A stretch of DNA of 64,000 nucleotides from Torymus aiolomorphi (lineage: Eukaryota > Arthropoda > Insecta > Hymenoptera > Torymidae): NCBI GenBank assembly GCA_036365515.1, contig CM070874.1, positions 19,478,209-19,542,208 on the forward strand. The letters run 5' to 3'. The stretch's first letter is position 1. Every line of letters starts with the position of its first letter. Made by a program: the position numbers and the translations under genes. Below are positions 11,163-22,159 of the stretch, piece after piece. Below the pieces are notes generated by a model. The model had not been told where the DNA came from and did no database searches. It worked only from the letters and a program-made list of their open reading frames with translations.

Positions 11163-12035
11163 GATGTCTCTACATTTCTGTTGCTACATCTGTCTCCACG
11201 TCTCTGTCTTTACGCCTCCGTGTCTACGTGTCTGTATCTACGTCTCGGTTCCTGTTTCTACGTTTCGGTCTCTAACCTCTGTCTTTCTACGTCTCTGTCT
11301 TTAAGTCTCCGTCTCTACATCTTTGTCTCCAATCTCTGTCTCTACGTCTCTGTGCCTACTTCTCTATCTTTACACATCTGTCTCTCCAACTTTGTCTCTG
11401 TGTATCTGTCTTTTCGACACTGTCTCTACGTCTCTCTCTATGTCTCTCTCTACGAGCCCGTCTCTATGACTCTGTCACAATATCTCTATCTCTATATCTT
11501 TGTCTCTGTGCTCTGTCTCTACGTTCCTGATTCTAGGGTTCTGTCTCTAATCTCTCTCTCTCTCTCTCTCTCTCTGCGTCTCTTTCTTTAAGTGTCTGTC
11601 TCTACATTTCTGTCTTTAATCTCTGTTTCTACGTCTCTGCTTCTACGTTTCTGTTTCTACGTCTCTGTCTCCACGACCCTGTCTCTATGTCTTTCTCTCT
11701 TCGATTCTGGCACCACGCCTCCGTTTGTACACGAGTATCTCTATGTCTCTGCCTCTACGTCCCTCTTTCTACGTCTCTGTCTCCACGTCTCAATCTCCAT
11801 GTCTCTGTCTCTCCGACTATGCCTCTATGTCTCTGTGTCTCCGACTGTGTCTCCACTTCTCTGTCCTCATGTCTGTGTCTCTACGCGCCTGTCTCTATGT
11901 CTCTCTCTCTCTCTTTCTCTGTCTCTCTCTCTCTCTCTCTCCGACTCTGTCTCTTCGTCTCTGTCCTCACGTCACTATCTCTTCGACTATGTTTCCATGC
12001 CTCTGTATCACCGGCTCTGTCTCTACGCCTCTGTT
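11163..12035 (+). repeat. CT-rich minisatellite, 14-bp unit CTCTACGTCTCTGT, block 1
   Basis: About 870 bp of degenerate heptamer pairs (CTCTACG + TCTCTGT). It is interrupted by short (CT)n runs (11551-11573, 11906-11942). The 14-bp period cycles through all three frames and the unit contains no stop, so overlapping Leu/Ser/Val-rich frames of 110-150 codons appear. These are not genes. Confidence 0.9.
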
Positions 12036-12287
12036 AAACGTAAATGTTAAAATAATGACATTATTTTGAGGGAACTGAGGGAAGAGCTGAGGAGGGGTCG
12101 TGGGAACGCTGAGAGGGAGGCCCATATTCTCAAAATAAATATAAATAATCCCACTTTTCCGTTATTTTGATGGGGCGCCGATGGGAGCCTCAGGAGGGGG
12201 CATGGGGCGCAAGCAGGGGATGAGAGGGGAGGCGCGAGGAGGGGCGGGGGGCGCGAGAGGAGGCTGCGACTGACACTATTTTGAATT
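12036..12287. other. G-rich spacer
   Basis: Repeated phrases of the type TTATTTTGAGGG and GAGGAGGGG/GGGGCGCGAG, similar to 17340-17530. No gene seen. Confidence 0.4.
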
Positions 12288-12420
12288 GTCTATATAGCAT
12301 AGGGAGATACCCCCTATCATATACTAGGGGGATACCCCCTATTCGCTTCGTTCGTCAACCCCCAATTAGAATTTTGAAATTCTATTTAATTTGATCTAGA
12401 GTATAATATATTAAAGGACT
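12288..12420 (-). repeat. Right arm of the ~110-bp inverted repeat pair
   Basis: Contains GGGGGATACCCCCTATTCGC and is the inverse of 9335-9465. It also has two direct copies of GATACCCCCTAT. Confidence 0.6.
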
Positions 12421-12558
12421 CTGCACACAATGAATGGGTAAAAATCTTCCGGTTAAATTGAATGAAAAAGATAAATTTCTTCAGAGCCTATCTATTTTCT
12501 AAGTTTCGTTCAATTTGACCAGATGATATTTTCCCATACATTGTGTGCGGGGTCTTTT
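12414..12558. mobile_element. 145-bp MITE inserted in the right arm
   Basis: The ends AAGGACTCTGCACACAATG and CATTGTGTGCGGGGTCTTTT are inverted copies, with similarity reaching ~50 bp inward (GGTTAAATTGAA versus TTCAATTTGACC). The left arm of the larger inverted repeat (near 9345) lacks this segment and so acts as an empty-site comparison. Confidence 0.65.
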
Positions 12559-12799
12559 ACTGTGACATTTTCTTTTTTAAAGAAATATCATTTTTCAATT
12601 AAGCATCTACTTTAATAAGTTGTCTATAATGCCTAAGGAATAATATATTACGCATCTTCGAAGGAAAAACTTACCAATTACCCTCCCGTAGCGCGTATAC
12701 TATTTTTCAACATCCATGTGCCGAAAATACCACATACGCATCTTTCAGCTAGAGGCGAAAGAGGTACTACTGGCTAGAGTATGGTGAAAATAGATTTTC
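12559..12799. other. Spacer between MITE and minisatellite block 2
   Basis: AT-rich. The first part (to about 12680) continues the inverted repeat with 9240-9340. No gene seen. Confidence 0.4.
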
Positions 12800-13305
<506 letters not shown>

Positions 13306-13648
13306 CGCCTCCTCTCCACCTCCCACTCCCACCCTCCCGCTCTCTCTCCCTCTCGTCAGCACTTTCTTCTGCGTCGTCCCGCGTAGCTCGAGCTTAGCGC
13401 TCCCGCCGCCGTTGCCCCGCGCCGCGCGCCGCGCGCGCTCCTAGCCTGTTACCCGCGATCCGTTTTATCGACCGACGCCCGTCTGGTGTGAGTACCTGGT
13501 CACCTCTAGAGCACGGCCGCCTGTGAGATCGCCCGCATAACCAGCTCTGGCTCCTAGCGTAAGCGCTACTGCGCACTGTGCTACACAACCTGACTTAGAG
13601 ACCGACGGCTAGGGGTGCGTTCTAGTCCTCGTATGGGCATCTAGGCAA

Positions 13649-14119
13649 TGCCCACCCTGCGGTACTCAAATAGTGCGCAACGACTCGAACCTCGCCGCCT
13701 GCGCGGCATGCCAGCGCATTTTCCACTCTACGTGCTTGCCTGAGTCCGGCCCGTTGCAGCACTGCAGTACCTGCTCCGTCGTCTATTCGGCTGCTACCGG
13801 TGCTTCTATCGCTACTAGAGGCAGCGGCTCCACAGCCCCGCCATCATTGCCGACGCGCAGAAAATTACCGTGCTCAGCTACGCCCACCGCCAGCCAGCGG
13901 TCAGCGAAGAGACGTGCCTCAACCCCTTCTCCATACGTCGTGCCTGTCTCTAAGGCGCACCGCCCAAGCCCAGCTACCGCCGTGACTTCAGCTGACATGG
14001 AGAATATGGATCAGGAGAGTGCGACTTTTGCCACTAATGCCAAACTTGATACTGATGGAAGGATGAGGGCTGCACTTGTATATGCAGTGCTTTTACGAGC
14101 TGCTAAATCGCTCGCATAG
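13649..14119 (+). pseudogene. LINE ORF1 N-terminal part with PHD-type zinc finger
   Basis: The frame reads CPPC ... CAAC ... FHSTC ... CSTC, a C4HC3 spacing as in PHD fingers, between about 13649 and 13776. A Ser/Thr/Pro-rich linker follows (TPSPYVVPVSKAHRPSPAT). PHD fingers are known in ORF1 proteins of CR1-like LINEs. No ATG precedes the first CPPC in frame nearby, so the start is uncertain. The frame ends at 14119 after shifting relative to the next segment (14076-14387), which marks a frameshift. Confidence 0.65.
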
Positions 14120-14387
14120 CACTCATGCTGCCGCTCTAGCAGAGAATACGCGCGCGCTGGCCGAAAACACACGCGCCTTGGCCAGTCTAGCATCTCGCGT
14201 TGACGCAGTGGAGCTGAGTCAGCAGGCCCAAAGTACTCGGCATGATGCGGACGTGGCCTCTACCCGAGCCGAGATCTCGCGTGTATCTCTCGCAAATAAT
14301 GAGGTGGCTAAGCGGAGCATGCTTGAAGATCCACGCGAAATTCTGGTGAGGGGCATCTCTTCTACTGTCCAGCAGGAGCTCCTATAG
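14076..14387 (+). pseudogene. LINE ORF1 middle part, Ala/Glu-rich helical segment
   Basis: The frame contains ALAENTRALAENTRALASLA and continuing heptad-like Ala/Leu spacing, so it is probably a coiled coil. It ends at a TAG at 14385-14387. The same frame stays open and protein-like after the stop (LAASLLTALKLQQLAPLVV), so the stop is a late mutation. It overlaps the previous frame by ~40 bp because of a frameshift. Confidence 0.6.
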
Positions 14388-14885
14388 CTCGCGGCCAGTC
14401 TCCTCACTGCCCTTAAACTCCAGCAACTTGCGCCGCTCGTTGTCAGCTGGCGCGCGTGGAATGTACCAGCACGCATCCAATTAAATGAGCAACCGATCGC
14501 CGCCTCATCCACAGTTCAGCTTCGCGCGCTCGTCTTCACCCTTGCCTGCCCTTCCGCCCGGGATGACATCCTGCGAAGAACCCCAGGCTTGGGGGACCTC
14601 GACTGAGAGACCATCTTCGGGGCCGGAGGCACTGCCAAGCTTTCGGTTAACGCCTCGTGGCCGGACCCTATCCATAAGCTTTTGAAGCGTGCGACCTTCG
14701 TCAGTAAAGCGCTCGGCCACCAGAGGCCCATTGTAAAGAACCTTACGGTGTTCTTGCGTCCGGGGAGAAATGCCCCCCTCATACCTGTCCTCAGCGACGC
14801 AGACCTCGATGCGCTGGCTAAACCCGCGTCCTGTCGCGCGAGAAACCGTGCTTCAAACCCTGTAAGCGTTGAAGTCTTTGTCACC
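14388..14885 (+). pseudogene. LINE ORF1 C-terminal region and ORF1/ORF2 junction, decayed
   Basis: Protein-like sequence in changing frames, including FVSKALGHQRPIVKNLTVFL at about 14697-14756. It runs straight into the endonuclease frame with no separate ORF2 start, so part of the junction has been deleted. Confidence 0.5.
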
Positions 14886-15686
14886 GGCCAAATAAACGTA
14901 AATGGCCTATTCCCTTCTCATTTTGCTCTGCTCGAGGCCAAGGTTGCTGAGACCCGTTTCGACGCTATCACGATTGGCGAGACGAAGCTCAGTCCGCACG
15001 CGAACGACTCTCACCTTGCCCTCAACGGCTTTAACTTTTTTCATGTAGATAGGGAGGGAATGGGCGGTGGCGGCATCGGCCTTTACATCCGCGAAACCTT
15101 CAGCGTCGACGTTCTGACTGCCTCGGATCCCCTATACGACAACACCCGAGGACCAGCTCAGACTCCTCTTAGCTGCTGTCTATCGCCGCCCTCACGCCGC
15201 TTACCCTGTTCACTTCTTCAACTGCCTCGCCACCTACCTCCCTCACTTTCCCTCCGCTATCATCGCCGGTGACTTCAACATGAATATGGCCGTTCCTGAC
15301 TCCCCTGACGCTACTCACCTCCATAATTCCGTCTGTTCCAACTCACTTCATCTTGTCCGCTCTGATCCCACCCATCATCAGCTCTGGCGAACTCGCACAC
15401 CTGCATCGACCTCTTTATTATTAAGAGCGAGGATCGAGTGCTCACCTACTCCAAATCAGTCGCCCCCTTCATTGCGGGGCATGACTTTCTCGAGATTTCC
15501 CTCGCTTGCACGAAACCTCCCTCGGTTGAAAAGTCGGCGATGCTTCGCGATCTAAAGAGAGTCGATCCAGGGTTGGTCGTCAAGCCCTTCTCCGACACCT
15601 ACCCCCGCCCGATCTTCACGAGTTCGCCTGAGCTCGTCCTAGGCCCGTACCCCGCTGATGCTGATGAAGCGGAGCGCTCATTTTAG
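14886..15686 (+). pseudogene. LINE ORF2 APE-type endonuclease, frameshifted
   Basis: Motifs in order: NVNGLFPSHFALLEAKV, TIGETKLSP (catalytic-type Glu), GGGGIGLYIRE, then after a frameshift near 15150 the IAGDFNMN segment (near 15265-15290), CIDLFI-like sequence and AGHDFLEISL (near 15477-15505). These are standard APE endonuclease landmarks of LINEs. At least two frame changes are visible and the last frame ends at a TAG at 15684-15686. This domain is GC-rich, unlike what follows. Confidence 0.7.
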
Positions 15687-16476
15687 TGCTTTTCCACTAA
15701 AATAAGCACAAATGCTGTCCGTATCATGAACTGGGCTAGTCAAAATCGCCTAAGATTAAATGTTGGGAAAACAAAAGCGATAGTTATTGGCTCGTCATAT
15801 TACATAAATAGACTATCATCAGTAGCCAAAAACTACATCCACATAGGTGGCGACCGAATCGTTTATGAATCCTCGCTACGTATCCTGGAAATGGTGCTGA
15901 ATTCCAAGCTCTTTTGGAAAGACCATATTGCACAGTGTGCCATCGTGTGCGTTTCCTTATGTACAGACTATATTATTTTAGAAAAAGTACGAATGTCAGG
16001 CTGCGTAAGCATTTAATACCAATGATTCTCTTTCCTATTATAGACTATTGTTGTTTTGTTTACTGTGACCTGGGAAGGGAACTAGACGATAAACTTCAAA
16101 AGCTTGTTAAACTGGTATTCGTTACATCTATGGTGTGCAAAGATATGATCATATCACTCCCTATAGACTCAAACTGGGCTGGTAAACTACATCCGCACGT
16201 AGGAAATACTTTGCAGCAAATTTACAGTGGAGTTTATTCAACACTGCTACTCCATCTTATCTGGTACCCTTCTTCAACTTCTTGTTCACCACTCGTCCAA
16301 TTAGGGGTGATGCGGCACCCTTAAATATTTCAAGCTGTGACACTGAGACACTAAAAAGATCATTTCATATCAGCTCAGAATATCTATGGAACTCACTACC
16401 ATCTCACATTCGCGATATCACCTCAATCCCTCATTTCAAATCACGTGTTCATCATTATCTCTTTGAAACCCAATAA
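15687..16476 (+). pseudogene. LINE ORF2 C-terminal end after the RT core
   Basis: Continues in the same frame after the TAG: MNWASQNRLRLNVGKTKAIV (15726 onward), then after frameshifts PIIDYCCFVYCDLGRELDDK (about 16030-16090) and FHISSEYLWNSLPSHIRDI (about 16360-16416). These blocks normally lie downstream of the RT catalytic motifs. The ~400 residues that should carry the RT fingers and palm are absent. AT-rich. Confidence 0.65.
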
Positions 16477-16676
16477 ACTTGTAACCAGCGCTTAATTATA
16501 AAATACACATTACAAGATAATCTTTTTGTTATCTTGTTTACTACACTTCTTCACTGTTGCTTAACCTACGTATAAGATTTGTATAATTTTCTTTTATACT
16601 AGTATTATTGTATATTACTATTATTTTATTGTACAACATAATGTAAAGCAATAAACTTATATAATCTAATCTAATC
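16477..16676 (+). other. LINE 3' UTR and (TAATC)n tail
   Basis: AT-rich, with AATAAACTTGTAAC at about 16470 and AATAAACTTATATAATC at about 16650, ending in repeated TAATC. It passes directly into minisatellite sequence, so 16676/16677 is a good estimate of the 3' insertion junction. Confidence 0.6.
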
Positions 16677-17085
16677 TCTCTACATCTCTGTCTTTACGTT
16701 TCTGTTTCTACAGCTCTGTCTCTAATATCTGTCTCTACGTCTTGGTCTCCTTGTCTCTGCGTCTCTGTCTATATGTCTCAGTCTCTATGTTCCTGTCTCT
16801 AACTTCTCTCTCTACGTCTCTGTCTTTACGTCTCTGCCTCTACATCTCTGTCTCTATATCTCCGTCTCTACATCTCCGTCTCTACGTCTTCGTCTGTACG
16901 TCTCTGTCTCTGTCTTTGTCTCCACGCCTCTGTCTCTACACCCCTGTCTCTACGTCTCTGTCTCCACGTCTATCTCTCCACGTCTCTGTGTCCACGTCTC
17001 TGGTCCCACGTGACTGTCTCTACATCTCTATCTCTACGTTTCTGTATCTATGTCACTGTCTCCACGTCTCTGTTCACGTAAAAAA
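16677..17085 (+). repeat. CT-rich minisatellite, 14-bp unit, block 3
   Basis: Same unit, phase and strand as 12800-13203. It is read as the other half of one array split by the LINE. Confidence 0.85.
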
Positions 17086-17902
17086 TAGTTAAAGAGTATT
17101 TGATCAAAAAAAGATCAAACCGTTTCCGCTATCGCTTCTCGTTCCACAACAATAATTTGATCATGAATTGACACTATAGTTTTATTAATGAAACAAAAGA
17201 ACCGTTTTCCATGTTACTCTAGTACTATTCATAGACGCGTTGGATTTATTTTAAAAGGCATCCTTCGTCAATAGCCCTACGATAATCTGAAATATTTTTT
17301 AATTTTCATGTATATTTTTTGTAACATATAGATATTACCGATATGTGTTAGAAATGAGGGGGGGCGAGGAGCCGCGAGTGGCCGCGACGGGGGGGGCGCG
17401 AGGGGGGCCAATCCTTTTACATTTTCTTCAAAAAAACGTATAACCAATCACATTTTTACGTTATTTCGAGGGGGTCCTGAGAGGGGGCGGGGCGAAGTGG
17501 CGCGAGGGAAGGCTGAATGGTACTCATTTCCTTACAACTATATAATACAGGAAGATATATATATATATATATAAGTATATACAGATCATTTTTTCGCGGA
17601 AAGGGTATGATTTTTCGAGATGATTCCTGGAGCCCCAAGGAAAAAAATAAATGAATATATATTATAATTGATGATTATGTATAATATTATAAGTGTTCCT
17701 GTTCTTTTTTTAGATTTTTTCATGCATCCATTTTTAATCTATAGATAGCGAGGATGCCAGTTTTAGCAGTTTAGCCTTTGAACGTGCACAAGGTGATTTT
17801 AATTGAAGAATTTAAAGATTTAAAGAAAAAACTCTAATTTGTAAGTCTCTACTACACGTGGTTCGTTTGGGCACAAGTTGCAACCTCTGAAAGTGCATGA
17901 AA
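17086..17902. other. Spacer with G-rich stretch and short TA tract
   Basis: 17239-17281 repeats a segment of 10569-10605. 17355-17510 is G-rich (GGGGGGGCGAGG, GAGGGGGTCCTGAGAGGGGG). 17553-17572 is a TA run. No gene seen. Confidence 0.4.
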
Positions 17903-18442
17903 TCATATGATAAGGTGGAAGACGGGTCTAAGTAGGAGAGTCTGACGAGCCGTCTGTTCGAGCCGAAGATACGGGTGCAAGGTTGGGGACCGTAGTGCCC
18001 TTCCTCTCAGCCATGGGGGTAGGAGTGGATCTATGCAGGCGGTTCTGCCGAGCCGCCTGTGCGAGCCTGGGAGGAGGGTAGGTGGGTCGAGAGGGACAGA
18101 GATAGTGAATTTAATCAAAAGGCATAAGTGCTTATATCTTACTTTATTACGCGTAAGCATAGTATACAATGTAGCGCGAGCAAAGAAGGCAGAGCAGAGC
18201 TCGTGTGCTGTGTCTGCTCGGTGGGCAAATGCATGCTCGTCGTGCTGCACTGTGGGCTTTTATACCCAAGAGTGGTCTATCCATCTCTCTCGCTCGTATT
18301 GCTCCCCCCGCATGACGCCACTGTGCATGGATGGGGGATCCTCCCCGTATACTCGCTGTATATTGGGCTTGCGCCTCGCTGGGAGTAGGGATAGCGGGAG
18401 GAAGAGCTATGTCACAGCGTAGATAGCGAGGAGAGGGAGCGC
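17903..18442. other. GC-rich block of unknown nature
   Basis: Distinctly GC-rich against AT-rich flanks, with frames of 85-130 codons on both strands and no recognisable motif. It could be a solo LTR or a MITE, but no matching ends were found. Confidence 0.3.
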
Positions 18443-18565
18443 TATAAAAATTCAAAAATTTTCAAAACCTGCAAAGTTATATGCAATTGTTTATAAAATT
18501 CAGTGACAACTCTAGAAAGAATTGGAAATAACTTTGCAGGTTTTGAAATTTTTTCAATTTTTATA
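18443..18565. mobile_element. 123-bp hairpin MITE
   Basis: TATAAAAATTCAAAAATTTT and CAAAACCTGCAAAGTTAT on the left are mirrored by ATAACTTTGCAGGTTTTG and TTTCAATTTTTATA on the right. The flanks read TA-like on both sides. Non-coding. Confidence 0.65.
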
Positions 18566-19139
18566 TCGGTACCTCCCCTTGAAATTGAACAAGGAAGAAA
18601 ATGAGACCTTGCAAAATAAAATTGAATGCAAAACAAAAAAGATTATCTTTACTTATTCAATTTCTTTTGAGTAGAAAAATCTACTTTTGCAACATTGAAA
18701 ATTTTATAACAAAAATTTCTTCTGTTATGTTAAGAACCCTTTTTTCTGTCATATCAATTTTCAGATTGGAATGTGTAAATAAATTTTTGTAAAAAATGTT
18801 CATAGCTTTAGATCTACTAGACCGCTCAAGCCACCTTAACGTGAATTAATGATAATTATAATGTTTGCAAGATTTAAGATATATCTTTGATATGCTCCGC
18901 TACCACAAGAGAGAAAATACAACACAATTTTATCATTTATATTAATTTTATAATAATAATTTATTGTATTTCATATTTTACTGGTAAGGATATATCATCA
19001 TAATATTTAAAAAGATATTGAGTTGAAGATTTTTTCACCCTCCATAATTCTATTGTAGAAATGATGCTTTTCTCGATCCGGTGGGTGTAATGTACGAAAT
19101 AAAAAACTTTTATTTATTCGGTTTTTTTCATCATTTCTA
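18566..19139. other. AT-rich spacer with a small inverted repeat
   Basis: GTAGAAATGATG at 19055-19066 is mirrored at 19129-19140, a possible 86-bp remnant of a terminal-repeat element. No gene otherwise. Confidence 0.4.
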
Positions 19140-19385
19140 CTATTTAAAAAAATACTTATCAGTTTCTTCGCCTATAAAACAATCTATTAGTTGATTCAAT
19201 TTTATAATATTATTACTAGTGTACAGAGCATTCAAGTAATTTTCATAATCTTCCTCAGAATCTACATGATCTTGAATCATATAATTCAGTTCTACGTCAT
19301 TAGCTTCAACTTCTATTAATTGATTTTCATCATAACTTTCCTCATAGTTTGTAACGATGCACCTTCTCAATAGGCGCATCGGCAC
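19140..19385 (-). CDS. Acidic 81-codon frame, unrecognised
   Basis: The minus-strand frame is open from 19385 and rich in D, E and N (YEESYDENQLIEVEAN, HVDSEEDYENYL). Such a composition is unusual for random AT-rich DNA and could be an exon or a transposon protein fragment. There is no family assignment. The base composition changes abruptly at about 19380, where GC-rich sequence begins, so the frame may be truncated upstream. Confidence 0.25.
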   Translation of the reverse strand: MPMRLLRRCIVTNYEESYDENQLIEVEANDVELNYMIQDHVDSEEDYENYLNALYTSNNIIKLNQLIDCFIGEETDKYFFK

Positions 19386-19920
19386 TAAAACCCCGACTAC
19401 GAAACACTTTCTCTCTCCTATAACGCGTGCGCTACAGAGAGAAAGCCGACGGATTTGTCAAAGGCATGAGAGAGCAAGCGTACAAATGTGTACATACATG
19501 TACACACATATGTGCACACGTACCGGAGCTCGTACAGCGAGGAGAGAGAGCCGGCGACAGAATAGTAAGCTTCCCTCTGCATCGAGCGCCGCAACCGCGC
19601 GTCTTGCAGGACGCGCAGGCTATAGCGCGCCCCACCGCGCCGATATACAGCACACGGTGAGCGAGTATAATGTCGCCTCGCACGCTGTGGAAAATTACTC
19701 TCTCAGTCCAGGGCCGCACATGCTAAGTTCTGGAGCCCCGCCGACGGCGTGATGGTATACGAGTGCACTCGTTACCCTGGACCCGAAGCAGCGCTGAGAC
19801 GATTCCCCCGAGTATACGAGCGAACTCGTTACCCGGGCGTTGTCCACGAGTAGTGAGAGCGCACTCGCCTAATGCCGTTGCTAATGTCTGCGCTTCGCTG
19901 GTTTATGTGCCCGTTCTCCG
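19386..19920. other. GC-rich block with short palindromic repeats
   Basis: Three copies of a TATACGAG(T/C)G(C/A)ACTCGTTACCC-type phrase occur (about 19756-19774, 19812-19833 and, weaker, 19849-19868). A palindromic TGTACATACATGTACACACA stretch lies at about 19488. No gene seen. Confidence 0.4.
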
Positions 19921-19924
19921 CCAA

Positions 19925-20179
19925 ACGTGACCAATAAACCGCAGCGATTATTCTATAAGATAAACGCAACAAATAAAGATGAAACAAAAGCTTTATTGAA
20001 CACACTCCTACACTCACAAAACTTCATAAGTCTGCCTCGCTCGGCCCGTTGCGACCGTCTGACTAGAGCGGCTACCGCTCTTTCTCTCCACTCGCTCGCG
20101 CCGCACGACGTTGCTTACATACATATATATATCTATATCTACTTTAACACTAGGCAGATTGATCACATAAATCCCAACA
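19925..20179 (-). mobile_element. Probable Copia-type LTR (3' LTR, minus strand)
   Basis: On the minus strand a purine tract (GGATTGGGAGGGAG) directly precedes TGTTGGGATTTATGTGATC, the usual polypurine tract plus TG start of a Copia LTR. Inside are AATAAAGC (poly-A signal-like) and a GT-rich tail. The inner edge is estimated. A second LTR copy was not found at the other end of the Copia material (about 27 kb), so full pairing is not shown. Confidence 0.45.
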
Positions 20180-20582
20180 CTCCCTCCCAATCCAGTAGCA
20201 TCGCATACATAAATAAGATCTGTGTTTATATTAACGCACCTATCTCTACATATTATAATTTAAATAAATCCAGGACTAGTACGGGTCCGTCTGATTATCA
20301 TTGGTCTTTGATCGGAATTGTTTCTTTCTTTTGACTGGTTTATACTGGTGGTTCATCCTACTGAAAAAGTGCAGCTGATTATCAACTGATAATCGGCTGA
20401 TAATCAGGTGATAGAGAAGAAACGGCATGATTGGTACACCTAACTTTAGTCCTTGATTATTTAAATGAAAAAATAGTTATAACATAAAATGAACTATACG
20501 TGAAGATAGCCAAACATCTACTGTTCAAACTAAAAACTTTTTTACAGCATAGCATTTACAATTTATTGAATATAAACGATTT

Positions 20583-20751
20583 ATTAAAAAAAAATTTTGC
20601 GCCATTCAACCAGCTGCTTGCGGATTGATTGGCGTACACGTATATAATGTGCTGCACTTGCCCGAATAGACTTTCTATCTTTAACATCATTTATAGCCCT
20701 TTCCAACTTATCTTTGTCCCACTGGTTGTATTTTTTTACAATCTTGCCCAT
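20583..20751 (-). pseudogene. Fragment with psq-type helix-turn-helix N-terminus
   Basis: A 56-codon minus-strand frame starting at the ATG at 20751-20749 reads KYNQWDKDKLERAINDVKD and then SIRASAAHYI. This is the pattern of psq-type HTH domains found at the start of pogo/Tigger-like transposases and related proteins. It stops in a T-rich run at about 20583. Too short to be functional, it may be a relic of the element's own transposase. Confidence 0.5.
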
Positions 20752-21193
20752 CTAAATAATCATACCGTCAAAATATTTTCTGAAAGATGATATTACTTTA
20801 TACACACTTGCTGCGCGAGTAAAAATATCAAATAATGCACGTAATGCATAAACATTATAACAAGAGAATATAAGAATGCACTCATTTTGATAAATAAAAG
20901 CTAGGCGGTGTATTTTCATGCCTACGCCAATCAAGCCGCATCGGACATTTTTTATTATTTCAACTTATTTCCTATTTATAAATAAATAAATGTAATAATC
21001 GAGTTTTATTATATGAATGTAAATAAATTAAACTGTGTTATGGCGTATTTGTTTTTATTATCATAGCATTTCAGAGTTGTCAATTGATAGTGATTGAAAA
21101 ACTAGCTTGCATGCCGAAAATCTGAATAATAATTCTAATAATCAGGTACGTCATCGAAACCACTGCGCCAACAAAGCCGCTTCTCCCCTAATC

Positions 21194-21790
21194 GTGCCAA
21201 AACGGCACCTGATTATCAGCTGATTTTCACATGAAAATTTATCGTCTAAAATTTATATATTATTAATTATTGTTGAATCTACGATTAATTAATGTGTTCG
21301 AAAAACTGTTGAAAAATGTAGATGCTGACAAAGAAGTTTTGAATTATTTTTTACAATTTAGGAATGTAACATTACTAACAATAATTAATAATAATAATTA
21401 TTAATAATAAATGAAAATATCAACATGATTTTCAGGTGCTTATCAGCTGATAATCGTCTGAAAATCGGGTAACTATAAGGTGACTGTCAGGTAATTATGA
21501 TCTGATTATCAGCTGATTTTGACCTGAAAATCCTGTTGATATTTTCATTTATTATTAATTATTATTATCATTTATTATTGATAATTTTACTTTCCTAAAT
21601 TATAACAAGTACTTCAAAACTTCTTTGCCACAGTGTACATTATTTTAAATACATTAGTTAATCTACAAGATTCAAGTACATAAACAATAATAATAAATTA
21701 TAATAAAAAATAATAATTAATAATAAATAAATTTTAAACGATAAATTTTCATGTGAAAATCAGCTGATAATCAGGTGCCGTTTTGGCACG
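21194..21790. repeat. Inner palindrome of the 1.5-kb element
   Basis: CGTGCCAAAACGGCACCTG followed by ATTATCAGCTGATTTTCACA at the left is mirrored near 21730-21795. AAATATCAACATGATTTTCA (about 21415) is mirrored at about 21525-21550. The arms contain (TAATAA)n-type simple sequence. Confidence 0.65.
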
Positions 21791-21929
21791 ATTATCACCT
21801 GATTATCAGCTGATTATCAGCTGATAATCAGCAGCACTTTTTCAATAGGGTCAGTCTCTTATCTAATAACACCTAAGGGTCTTATCTGTAGTTTGACTAG
21901 GTACATTCCAGTCGTCAGTTTCTCCTGTG

Positions 21930-22145
21930 AACAGAACAAAATTTAAGTCTCTTTCTTTTATATGTTAGTTTATCATGCAAAATTTTCTCCAATGCCTTTG
22001 TAGATATTTCAGCTAATTGCTCTTTTGATTCTGTCCAATGATTTAATACAATTATTATTTATACACTCTTTAACATAATAGCGTCTTCTCTTTACCATAA
22101 ACCTCATTTTGTTCCTACCATTAGTTTTAGCACAAACCTGAGCTG
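21930..22145 (-). pseudogene. Copia-type RNase H C-terminal fragment
   Basis: The minus-strand frames read RRRYYVKECINNNCI and then, one frame over, WTESKEQLAEISTKALEKIL. This is the order and spacing of the end of Copia RNase H. One frameshift is visible. It belongs either to the same Copia copy as 23267-27008 or to the LTR at 19925-20179. Confidence 0.5.
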
Positions 22146-22159
22146 CAATATGACATCGT

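Larger units (their letters stand above)
13306..16676 (+). mobile_element. Degraded non-LTR retrotransposon (CR1/Jockey-like group)
   Basis: In order: GC-rich 5' region, ORF1 with a PHD-type finger and an Ala-rich helical segment, an APE-type endonuclease, then only the C-terminal end of the reverse-transcriptase ORF, a 3' UTR with AATAAA-like signals, and a (TAATC)n tail at about 16658-16676. The core RT domain is missing. GC content drops sharply at about 15690, suggesting a large internal deletion or a join between two different LINEs. The element lies inside the CT-rich minisatellite, which continues on both sides. Confidence 0.8.
20357..21849. mobile_element. 1.5-kb inverted-repeat DNA element with many GATTATCAGCTGATAATC palindromes
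   Basis: The ends CCTACTGAAAAAGTGCAGCT and the complement of CCTATTGAAAAAGTGCTGCT are inverted, each followed by two or three overlapping GATTATCAGCTGATAATCAG-like palindromes. An inner palindromic segment (about 21194-21790) again carries these motifs at its ends and centre. A decayed HTH segment lies inside on the minus strand (20583-20751). The element separates the Copia LTR at 19925 from Copia RNase H-like sequence at 21930, so it likely inserted into that retrotransposon. Confidence 0.65.

Noticed and set aside
11181..12069. Several overlapping Leu/Ser/Val-rich frames of 110-150 codons
   Set aside because: Products of the 14-bp CT minisatellite, open in all three frames because the unit lacks stops.
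17903..18455. Frames of 86-129 codons on both strands
   Set aside because: They overlap each other in a GC-rich block, as expected by chance at that composition; no motif.
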